Below are positions 53,495-60,147 of a DNA stretch of 64,000 nucleotides, piece by piece. The notes beneath the pieces were generated by a model. That model worked only from the letters and a program-made list of their open reading frames with translations. It was not told the origin of the DNA and made no database searches. The DNA is from Acidimicrobiia bacterium. GTDB lineage: Bacteria; Actinomycetota; Acidimicrobiia; Acidimicrobiales; SKKL01. Made by a program: the position numbers and the translations under genes. Each line of letters starts with the position of its first letter. Position 1 is the first letter of the stretch. Location of the stretch: NCBI GenBank assembly GCA_016649895.1, contig JAENWR010000004.1, forward strand, positions 1 to 64,000. The letters are read 5' to 3'.

Positions 53495-54148
53495 CGGACG
53501 CAGGCGCGGGTCGCAGGCGATCCGCTCGCGGTAGCCGTCGAGCGTGCGCCGGGCCTCCCACTCGTTGCCCTCGGCCAGGTGGGCCTCGATGAGCACGCGG
53601 TGGGCGCTCTCGCGCAGCGGATCCATCGACATGGCGGTGAGGGCCGACTGGATCGCCGCGGAGATGTCGCCGGCGGCGAGCGAGGCGGCAGCCCGCGCCT
53701 CGATCCCGCGCACGCACAGCTGACGCAAGCGTTCGCGCTCGATGGTGAGCCACTCGTCGTACCAGTCGGGCAGCAGATCGCTCAGCAACGACTGGAATGG
53801 CAGCGTCCGCTCGAGGCCCCCGTCGTCGTCGCCCATCGTGAGGGCATCGACCCCGTGGTGCGCGTCGACCCACACGTCATCGCGCAGGCGCAGCCGCGAC
53901 GCACCGTCGCCGACCAACTTCACCGGCAGGCGGCGCAGGCGCCACAGGGCCGACCGCAGGTTGGCGCGCGCCCGCTCCTCGGTGGTGTCGGGCCACAGCT
54001 GAAGGGCGGCGAACTCGCGCTCGACCCCACGAGGCGCCAGCGCCACGAACGCCAGGAGGCGCTGCATCGCCGGCTGGAGACCCTCGATCGAGACGCCGTC
54101 GACGGTGACCTCGAAGCCGCCGATCAGGTGCAGCCGCACGTCGTGCAT
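53447..54148 (-). CDS. SARP-type (BTAD) transcriptional regulator, paralogue
   Basis: 233 residues from the ATG at 54148 (GGAGGAACACC upstream). VRLHLIGGFEVTVDG, QRLLAFVALAPRG, ANLRSALWRLRRL, then BTAD: RERLRQLCVRGIEARAAASL and DPLRESAHRVLIEAHLAEGN. It is clearly related to the convergent gene next to it; the pair probably arose by an inverted duplication. Transcription of one runs into the other's coding end, so mutual interference is possible. Confidence 0.85.
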   Translation of the reverse strand: MHDVRLHLIGGFEVTVDGVSIEGLQPAMQRLLAFVALAPRGVEREFAALQLWPDTTEERARANLRSALWRLRRLPVKLVGDGASRLRLRDDVWVDAHHGVDALTMGDDDGGLERTLPFQSLLSDLLPDWYDEWLTIERERLRQLCVRGIEARAAASLAAGDISAAIQSALTAMSMDPLRESAHRVLIEAHLAEGNEWEARRTLDGYRERIACDPRLRPSAELLALVDGAPLAV

Positions 54149-54211
54149 GGTGTTCCTCCACATCGATCCGAGTTGGTTCTCGCATCGTGAAGGGGCTGCG
54201 ACTCGACGGAG

Positions 54212-54454
54212 TCACCCGTCGCGCTGCGGTGGCGTCGCGTCGGCGTCGCGGCTGGGCCCCGGGTCGGGGTCGTGGTCGCCGTCGGCGAACGCCTCCACCT
54301 CGTCGCGCACCGCGTCGACGATGTGCTCCACGCCTGCCAGCACGTGGCCGGTGGCGTCGTGCTCGGACAGAACTCGGGCCCGCACGAGGTCGTCGTGGCC
54401 CTCCATCCAGAGCCGCAGCACAACCACGCCGTCGCGGGTGGCGCCCTCGCTCAT
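54212..54454 (-). CDS. Small acidic hypothetical protein
   Basis: 80 residues: VVVLRLWMEGHDDLVRARVL, then an acidic helix (VEHIVDAVRDEVEAFADGDH) and a charged tail. Unknown family. It starts at 54454, overlapping the stop of the Lgt-like gene by 4 bp, so it is its operon partner. Confidence 0.55.
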   Translation of the reverse strand: MSEGATRDGVVVLRLWMEGHDDLVRARVLSEHDATGHVLAGVEHIVDAVRDEVEAFADGDHDPDPGPSRDADATPPQRDG

Positions 54455-55626
54455 CCCGTCGCCCGCTCGAAGTAGCCGGTGCTCGGAACCAGGTCGACCT
54501 CCGTCCGGAGCGTCGGCTCGGGGGCGGGCATGGGACTGGGGAGGGGGAAGTGGGTGATGCCCCGATGGTCGACCGACGAGCCGGGGGCCAGCGCGGTGCC
54601 GACGCCCGAGACCGACAGCTCCGGGTGCGACAGCGACACGTGGAGCCCGATGTCGCCGGGGCTCACGGCCACGTGCATGCCGCGGGTGGTGCTGGCCACG
54701 ACAGGATGTCCCGGCACGATGTCGTCGGCCAGCGACCAGATCGTGTGCCACGTCTCGTCGAGGTGGGCCGCGTCGGCCAGCGGGTCGTGCCCACGCGCCA
54801 AGGTGAGACCGGTGCCGGCAACCAGCGCGACCACCAGCGCACCCGCTCCCACGGCGGTGGAGCGTCCGGGCGCGCCCGGCACCAGCCACGCCTCGGCCGC
54901 GACGACTCCGGCCGCCGCCTGCACCAGGCACATCACCCTCGCCACCGGCACCCCGAGGCGCACCGGCCGCTCGTCGCCACGCAGCGCTTCGCACCCGAAG
55001 CGCAGGAGCGCGTAGCCCACCAGGAACCAGACCGTCGCCCGACCGGCCGGACCACCGGCGGCCACCAGCAACACCCCGATCACACCGATCCCCACCAGCC
55101 CGGCCGCCTCGATGAGCTGCACGGGAAGGAGGCGCCGGTCGGTCAGCCGCGGTGCGAGCCCGTGCTCGGGGCCGTAGCGCAGCCCGACCGCGGCGGGCAC
55201 GCCGTGGCAGCACCCCACTGTGGCGCAGCCGAGGCGACCGAACGCGAGGAACCAGCACAACGCCACGGCCATGGCGTCGAGGCCAGCGACGATCGGCCCG
55301 CCCGACGCCCACAGATAGGCCACCACCAGGCCGAGCGCCACCCACACGTACTCGATGAGCACCAGGGTCTCGCTGCCGGTGATGGCTCGCCGCAGCAGCC
55401 CCCACCCGAAGAAGGAGAGGCCGGCCACCGCGGACATGCCGAGGGCGGTCACGAGCGGCAGGCCTCCGACGAGGGCGACGAGCACCATCGACGTCACCCC
55501 CAGCTGGAAGCCCACGATCCCGAGCGATCGGAACGCCGGGAGCCGCCGGGCCCCGATGTCGACAGTGAGCCGCGGGATGCGGTCGAGCCATCCGTTCACC
55601 GCCCCAGCGTCCCGGTGCGACGTCAC
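54451..55626 (-). CDS. Lgt-like integral membrane protein (prolipoprotein diacylglyceryl transferase family)
   Basis: About 391 residues from the GTG at 55626; the frame is open further upstream but that part is Arg/Ser-rich and not protein-like. Several membrane helices. GRLGCATVGCCHG, RLLPVQLIEAAGL and FLVGYALLRFGCEALRGDE follow the order of Lgt motifs (GRIGNF, RHPSQLYE, GYGxxRFxxExxR), but the catalytic His-Gly-Gly region is replaced. The C-terminal 120 residues are a soluble extension. It may modify lipids or proteins other than lipoproteins; its place beside eCIS and SARP genes is the main clue. Confidence 0.65.
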   Translation of the reverse strand: MTSHRDAGAVNGWLDRIPRLTVDIGARRLPAFRSLGIVGFQLGVTSMVLVALVGGLPLVTALGMSAVAGLSFFGWGLLRRAITGSETLVLIEYVWVALGLVVAYLWASGGPIVAGLDAMAVALCWFLAFGRLGCATVGCCHGVPAAVGLRYGPEHGLAPRLTDRRLLPVQLIEAAGLVGIGVIGVLLVAAGGPAGRATVWFLVGYALLRFGCEALRGDERPVRLGVPVARVMCLVQAAAGVVAAEAWLVPGAPGRSTAVGAGALVVALVAGTGLTLARGHDPLADAAHLDETWHTIWSLADDIVPGHPVVASTTRGMHVAVSPGDIGLHVSLSHPELSVSGVGTALAPGSSVDHRGITHFPLPSPMPAPEPTLRTEVDLVPSTGYFERATG

Positions 55627-56081
55627 GGTCGCGTCACCGTCGAAGCGCTCGAGGAGGCCTGCTGGTCCAACCTCGGCCGCGCCGCCCGGCAACGAAGGCG
55701 CGACGCCATGTGAGAGATCCGCTCGGCTCCTGCCAGACCTTCGCATCGACACGTTCGCTCGCCGGGTCGCCGACGTGTCCGGTCGGGTCGCCTTCGTCGT
55801 GGAGGAGGAGGGGGCAGTCGTTGCCCCTCCCGGCTCCGTCCGGAGCGCCGATGGGGTGGGCGGGCGCCCTCGTCGTCGTGGATACCGAGAGGCTGTCCGG
55901 GGGCACCACCACCGTGTCGGTTCGTCCAGCGTGTCGTCGATGGCTGTCACACTCCCTCGGTAGGTTCGACATCGTGACGCAATCGCTTCCGCTTCGACTC
56001 GACCTGCCGCCAGACGATGCGACGGTGGTGCTTCGGCTGGCGTCATGAGCCGCGACAACATTCGCTCACCAGCGTCCGCAG
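55627..56081. other. Gene-poor scar region
   Basis: 455 bp without a convincing full gene. It holds a G/C-rich imperfect hairpin (55,807-55,830), a second small hairpin GCTCCG-TC-CGGAGC (55,833-55,846), and a 24-codon frame from GTG 55,975 (MTQSLPLRLDLPPDD...) that stops at 56,048 just before the AbiEi fragment. It looks like a deletion junction. Confidence 0.5.
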
Positions 56082-56561
56082 GTGTTCCAGATCGTGACGC
56101 CGGCGCGTTTGCGGGACCGGGCGTTCGGGCGGGTGCGGCTCACGTTCGTCACCGTTGGCGACATCTCGATGCGGCCGACGGTGACGCGCAACACCCCCAC
56201 GGGAACGCTGCGCGTCTCGACCCCCGAGGTGACGCTGCTCGACCTCGTCTCCATACCCCTACGTGGTGGAGGGCTCTCCAATGTGGCCACGATCGCCGGG
56301 GAGATGCTCGAGGAAGGCGCACTCGACGTGCAGGCTCTTGCCGAAGTGGCCGAGCAGTACCCGGCTGCGGTCGTGCAACGGACCGGCTTCTTGTTGGAGC
56401 ACGTCGCTGGGATCGTCGATGTCGAGGTCGCCCTCGAAGACCTCCATACAGTGGCGCTGCAGCGGACCACCCGAACTCGGCTGCGCCCGAGCGGACCCAC
56501 GGGACCGCTCGACGAACGGTGGAACGTGATCGTGAACACCCAGATCGAGCCCGACCTGTGA
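56082..56561 (+). pseudogene. AbiEi-like antitoxin, C-terminal fragment
   Basis: About 159 residues. FQIVTPARLRDRAFGRVRLTF, NTPTGTLRVSTPEVTLLDLV and GGGLSNVATIAGEMLEEG are the C-terminal domain of AbiEi-type antitoxins (shown in parts). The N-terminal winged-helix is missing; a stop (TGA, 56,046-56,048) lies 12 codons upstream of the GTG. No AbiEii gene follows. It is a decayed relic of a second AbiE system. Confidence 0.65.
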
Positions 56562-56625
56562 CGCCGCCCCCAATCCAGATGCCACGCTGTCGGTCTGTCC
56601 TCGTTGGATCCAACCGGAGTGAGCG

Positions 56626-57012
56626 ATGGAGCCCCTGAACCTGCGAGCTCGCGAGGTCCCGGCCGTTCTCGCGGTCGTGCGTCTTGGCACGGTCACGCTG
56701 GAGGATGCGGCACTGGCCAGGAGCGTCGCGGAGTGCCACGAGCGTTGGGGGATGTGGGGGTTCTCGGTCTTGGAGGTACCGGACGGGGACTACGCAGCGC
56801 TCGCTCGCCTGAGGCCGATCGTTGCCACTCGACGCCGCCTTCTCGTCGCCAGTGGTCCAGCCCTCGTGGCCGCCGGCTTCCCGCTGCTGCCGACGCTCGA
56901 GCACCCTCACTGGACGGTCGTGCTGTCCGAGCCATCGCCTGGCCAGTTCGCCAGGGTGCGTGCGCTCTTCGACGGGCCGATCGACAACCCGGCGTGGACA
57001 CGGCCGACATGA
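56626..57012 (+). CDS. Hypothetical protein, conserved actinobacterial type
   Basis: 128 residues; GGAGTGAGCG precedes the ATG. Features are VRLGTVTLEDAALARSVAE, HERWGMWGFSVLEVPDGD and EHPHWTVVLSEPSPGQFARV. It is followed after 17 bp by a 79-residue gene that has a decayed copy 1.3 kb away. The pair layout resembles a toxin-antitoxin module (larger first, small second), but no toxin domain is visible, so I leave it unassigned. Confidence 0.55.
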   Translation: MEPLNLRAREVPAVLAVVRLGTVTLEDAALARSVAECHERWGMWGFSVLEVPDGDYAALARLRPIVATRRRLLVASGPALVAAGFPLLPTLEHPHWTVVLSEPSPGQFARVRALFDGPIDNPAWTRPT

Positions 57013-57016
57013 GTCG

Positions 57017-57029
57017 TAGCATTGTGACC
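57017..57029 (+). promoter_or_regulatory. -10 hexamer TAGCAT, 7 bases before GTG
   Basis: TAGCAT, 7 bases, then GTG at 57030. The same hexamer and spacing are kept in front of the decayed copy (58,329-58,341). Confidence 0.5.
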
Positions 57030-57269
57030 GTGAGCGATCCCTACGACCTCTGGTACGACGCGACGACCGTCGATGGTCACCTTGCTGTGACGTGCTGGAT
57101 CTCGCACGGGCCGCGCGCCGATGACCCTCGGTTCAATCCGCAGCCCGGAGACGTGGTGGTCGTCGGCGACGACGAGGAGGAGCCGCTCGCGGCTCGCGTC
57201 GTGAGCCGCGATGGTGACCGCGTGACCGTCCAGGTTGCCATCGCCGCCGGTGCGTCCGCCGTCGCGTAG
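57030..57269 (+). CDS. Small hypothetical protein with a decayed duplicate downstream
   Basis: 79 residues from the GTG at 57030. A compact acidic protein: DLWYDATTVDGHLAVTCWIS, PQPGDVVVVGDDEEEPLAAR, and RDGDRVTVQVAIAAG. The pattern PGDxVxVGDDEExPLxARVV reads like a small beta-barrel (SH3- or Tudor-like). A copy at about 85% identity by eye lies at 58,342-58,577 and is dead. Function unknown. Confidence 0.6.
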   Translation: MSDPYDLWYDATTVDGHLAVTCWISHGPRADDPRFNPQPGDVVVVGDDEEEPLAARVVSRDGDRVTVQVAIAAGASAVA

Positions 57270-57411
57270 CGGTACCGGCTGGGACAGAGCACCACGGGAT
57301 GGGACGGCTCGGCGAGAGTGTCTTCGCTGTGCCAGAAGTTGTGCCAGAGACACCCGATCGACGGGCCAACACCGTCGCCGACCTGGGCGTCTGCCAGTCG
57401 TCCATCGGCGG

Positions 57412-57463
57412 GAGCATCACCTTGCCAAGGTGAGGGTCGCCGGTTCGAATCCGGTCGTCCGCT
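57412..57463 (+). other. 3' fragment of tRNA-Gly(GCC), possible attachment site
   Basis: 52 bases matching the 3' two-thirds of a tRNA-Gly(GCC): the anticodon arm CACCTTGCCAAGGTG (anticodon GCC), then a variable loop, the T-arm GCCGGTTCGAATCCGGT and the acceptor half CGTCCGC. The 5' acceptor (GCGGACG) and D-arm are absent, and no CCA follows. Such 3' tRNA ends are the usual core sites of integrases. No integrase is in the window. The stretch 57,270-57,669 around it holds no gene. Confidence 0.65.
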
Positions 57464-57657
57464 CGTCGTTTTTGACCTGGGGTTTCGCGGCATGGGCGGG
57501 CTCGATGGGGGTCTCGTGCGACACCTCCCATACCAACGTCGTGCCCTGGTTCAGCCGCAACAAGGGTCGAGCAGGATCTGATGCGGATCATCGACGACCC
57601 GCTACCGCTGCTTCGATGGCCGTCGAGGTCACGCCACGTCGGACGGAGCCCCACGGG

Positions 57658-57669
57658 TAGCATCAGCGC
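57658..57669 (+). promoter_or_regulatory. -10 hexamer TAGCAT, 6 bases before ATG
   Basis: TAGCAT, 6 bases, then the ATG at 57670 of the DUF433 antitoxin. Confidence 0.5.
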
Positions 57670-57903
57670 ATGAGTCGCCTCGAACGGATCACCACGGACC
57701 CGGAGGTCTGCCATGGGCAGCCAACCGTCCGCGGGTTGCGCTACCCCGTCGAGATGTTGCTCGAGTTGCTCGCCTCGGGCATGACGACCGATCAGATCCT
57801 GGCTGACTACGCCGACCTCGAAGCTGACGACGTGTATGCCGCATTGGAATACGGGGCGCTGACCGCCGGCGCTCGCCAGGTCATCCCGCTGCGAGCCGGG
57901 TGA
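57670..57903 (+). CDS. DUF433 family antitoxin
   Basis: 77 residues. ITTDPEVCHGQPTVRGLRYP and the HTH part MTTDQILADYADLEADDVYA are the DUF433 signature. It is paired with a DUF5615 PIN-like toxin; the two overlap by 4 bp. The promoter is leaderless by spacing. Confidence 0.88.
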   Translation: MSRLERITTDPEVCHGQPTVRGLRYPVEMLLELLASGMTTDQILADYADLEADDVYAALEYGALTAGARQVIPLRAG

Positions 57904-58286
57904 AGCTCCTCGTCGACGCCCAGCTTCCCGCTCGGCTCGCTCGCCATCTCGCAGCCGCTGGTCATGACGTCGTGCACACCGTCGACCTCCCCGGCGGCAA
58001 CCGGACCCCCGACGAGGAGATCGCCCGGCGTGCTGACGCTGAGGACCGCATCGTCGTGAGCAAGGACCGGGACTTCCGCGATGGTCACCTCTTGCGCGGA
58101 TCGCCGGTCCGGCTCCTCATCGTCGCCACCGGCAACATCACCAACGATGGTCTTCTGGATCTGTTGACGACCCACCTCGATGCCATCGTCGATGCATTTG
58201 GCCAGTCGTCGTTCGTCGAACTCGGTCCCGACAACCTCGTCATCCATCGCGACCGGCCCTCGCCGGCGCGACCACCCGGCGAGTAG
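57900..58286 (+). CDS. DUF5615 PIN-like toxin
   Basis: 128 residues from the GTG at 57900. KLLVDAQLPARLARHLAAAG, TPDEEIARRADAEDRIVVSK and DRDFRDGHLL show the PIN-like acidic residues (Asp 5, Asp/Glu in the middle, DxDF). DUF5615/DUF433 pairs are known toxin-antitoxin modules. It lies between the live and dead copies of the 79-residue gene. Confidence 0.86.
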   Translation: MKLLVDAQLPARLARHLAAAGHDVVHTVDLPGGNRTPDEEIARRADAEDRIVVSKDRDFRDGHLLRGSPVRLLIVATGNITNDGLLDLLTTHLDAIVDAFGQSSFVELGPDNLVIHRDRPSPARPPGE

Positions 58287-58341
58287 CCCCGCCGCGGGCA
58301 GACGCCGATCCGTCGGATCGATGACCCGTAGCATTGAGGCC

Positions 58342-58577
58342 GTGAGCACCGCCTAAGACCTCTGGTACGACGCGACGACCGTCGACGGTCATCTCGACGT
58401 GACGTGCTGGATCCCGCACGGACCGCGTGCCGATGACCCTGCGTTCGATCCGCAGCCCGGAGACCGGGTGCTCGTCGGTGACGACGAGGAGAAGCCGCTG
58501 CCGGTTCGCGTCGTGAGCCGCGATGGCGACCCGTGACCCTACAGGTGGCCATCGCCGGCGCCACTGCCGTCGCGTAG
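58342..58577 (+). pseudogene. Decayed copy of the 79-residue gene at 57030
   Basis: Aligns end to end with 57,030-57,269. A TAC codon became TAA at 58,354-58,356 (fifth codon), and one base is missing at about 58,531 (GACCGCG to GACCCG), which puts a TGA in frame. The promoter hexamer and GTG are kept. It would give no product. Confidence 0.8.
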
Positions 58578-58634
58578 CGGCACGAGTTGGTTTCGGCGGT
58601 ACAGGACAGGACGGGCCCCGGAGCCGGTGACGCC

Positions 58635-59285
58635 GTGGTGACGGTGGGCTCCGAGAGTGGCGTCGTGGCCAACTCCACCTCCATCGCGGCTGTCGGGCTC
58701 AGCCTTCGTGAGCTGCTGAACCGGTCCTTCGCCGAGCTCGATGCGCTCGATGCGAACGCCTTCCGCGCGCTGCCGACGGCCCGTCTGGTGCGCAGCGAGG
58801 ACTTCGGCCAGGTGGGGGCCGCTGCCAACAGCGTCATCCGCTTCCCGTCGCTGTCGATCTTCTGCTACCGGGTCGACGTGAACCGCACGATGCGGGCGCC
58901 GTGGTCGGCGGTGGCCCACCACGACCAGACCATCCACCTGCCGCTCGACGTGCACTTCCTCCTCACGCCGTTCGATTCCGACGCCGAGGCCGAGCTGCGG
59001 ATCCTCGGCGCCACCATGCAGTGCCTCGAGCGCAACCCGATCATGTCGGGTCCCCGACTCCACCCCCTCGGCGGCTGGGAGGCCACCGACGCCATCCAGA
59101 TCGTGAACGAGGACCTGGTCACCGAGGACGTGCTGCGCACCTTCGACACCTTGCCCGCCGACTTCCGCCTCAGCGTCGCCTACCTCGCCCGGGTCACCCG
59201 CATCGACGCACCCGACGAACCCACCCACCCCGACGTCGTCACCGCGGTGCGCGGCCTCGTCCCGTCGCCGGTGCCCGTGCCGTGA
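58635..59285 (+). CDS. DUF4255 (Pvc16-like) protein of contractile injection system
   Basis: About 216 residues; the start is uncertain (GTG 58635, or TTG 58587). SLRELLNRSFAELDA at the N-terminus, a middle with SLSIFCYRVDVNRTMRAP, DVHFLLTPFDSDAEAEL and QIVNEDLVTEDVLRTFDTL are typical of DUF4255, the sheath-cap/terminator protein found in PVC, Afp and other eCIS loci. It opens the eCIS gene run here, and the next gene overlaps its stop (GTGA). Confidence 0.78.
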   Translation: MVTVGSESGVVANSTSIAAVGLSLRELLNRSFAELDALDANAFRALPTARLVRSEDFGQVGAAANSVIRFPSLSIFCYRVDVNRTMRAPWSAVAHHDQTIHLPLDVHFLLTPFDSDAEAELRILGATMQCLERNPIMSGPRLHPLGGWEATDAIQIVNEDLVTEDVLRTFDTLPADFRLSVAYLARVTRIDAPDEPTHPDVVTAVRGLVPSPVPVP

Positions 59286-60133
59286 ACGTCTACGTGTCGA
59301 GCCGCTACGACGAACGCATCGTGCAGCTCGCCGTGGGCATCGAACCGCGCGACGCGGCATCGAACCAGCGGCTCGGCGCCGATCTCGACGTGCGGATCGA
59401 ACGCTTCGGAAGTCCCGTCGGCGAGTGGCGCCCGTGGCGTGCGGGCGAGACCCTCACCACGGTGCTGCCGCGCATGCACCGCCACCACACCGGCCGCTTC
59501 GCCCACCGCTACGACCAGGGCGTGACGGCCGACTTCGACGTGCGTCTCGTCCACCACGGCCGACGCATCGTGCCCCGCCGGTTGCGCGCCGCGGTGCCGC
59601 CGGCAGGCGGCCCGCCGGTGCCCATCTGGCAGCGGGCGTTTCCGGTGTGGTGCATGCCCGGCTCGGCTGCCCACCTGCCCAGCCGGACGACGGTGCTGCG
59701 CGGCACGATCGTCCGCGACGACGGCACCGGCCAGCTGGTGGCGGTGCGTTGGGCCAGGGTTCGACTCCGTAACGCCGGCGGCCTCGACGTCGCATGGGCC
59801 CACGGCGACGACCGCGGCGAGTTCGTCGCCGTCGTCACCCAGTCGCCCGACGACCTGGTCGTCCCCGTCGACCCCCTGCCGGTGACGATCACCATCGGTG
59901 CCACGCTGCCCCCTCCCGACCCCGACCCGGCCGACCCCCTGCGGGCCCAGGTCGACCCCCTGTGGGACCTCCCGCTCGAGACGATCGCCCCGTCGGCCAC
60001 CCCCGAGACCGAAGCCACCCTCACCGGCCGTCGCTTCCTGCCGGGCCACTCACTGCTGTCACCGCTCGACCCGCCCCAACCCGTCGCCCTGCCCCACGGC
60101 ACCGAGACGTCCGTCGTCATTCGCATCGCCTAA
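59282..60133 (+). CDS. eCIS-associated accessory protein
   Basis: 283 residues from the GTG at 59282, overlapping the DUF4255 stop. An N-terminal beta-rich domain (LDVRIERFGSPVGEWRPWR) is followed by a region (about residues 137-220) with a carboxypeptidase-regulatory-like layout: RTTVLRGTIVRDDGTGQLVA, WARVRLRN and WAHGDDRGEFVAVV. Such Ig-like folds are found in baseplate or spike-attached proteins. It lies directly before the sheath gene. The exact role is not clear. Confidence 0.6.
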   Translation: MNVYVSSRYDERIVQLAVGIEPRDAASNQRLGADLDVRIERFGSPVGEWRPWRAGETLTTVLPRMHRHHTGRFAHRYDQGVTADFDVRLVHHGRRIVPRRLRAAVPPAGGPPVPIWQRAFPVWCMPGSAAHLPSRTTVLRGTIVRDDGTGQLVAVRWARVRLRNAGGLDVAWAHGDDRGEFVAVVTQSPDDLVVPVDPLPVTITIGATLPPPDPDPADPLRAQVDPLWDLPLETIAPSATPETEATLTGRRFLPGHSLLSPLDPPQPVALPHGTETSVVIRIA

Positions 60134-60147
60134 CGAGGAGAGACGCC

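Noticed and set aside
55807-55846. Two GC-rich hairpins as possible terminators
   Set aside because: The first has unequal arms and neither is followed by a T run; in DNA this GC-rich such stems are expected by chance.
57133-57493. Minus-strand frames with RIRTGDPHLGKV-like text
   Set aside because: This phrase is the well-known false translation of a tRNA-Gly 3' end on the opposite strand, here the tRNA fragment at 57,412-57,463.
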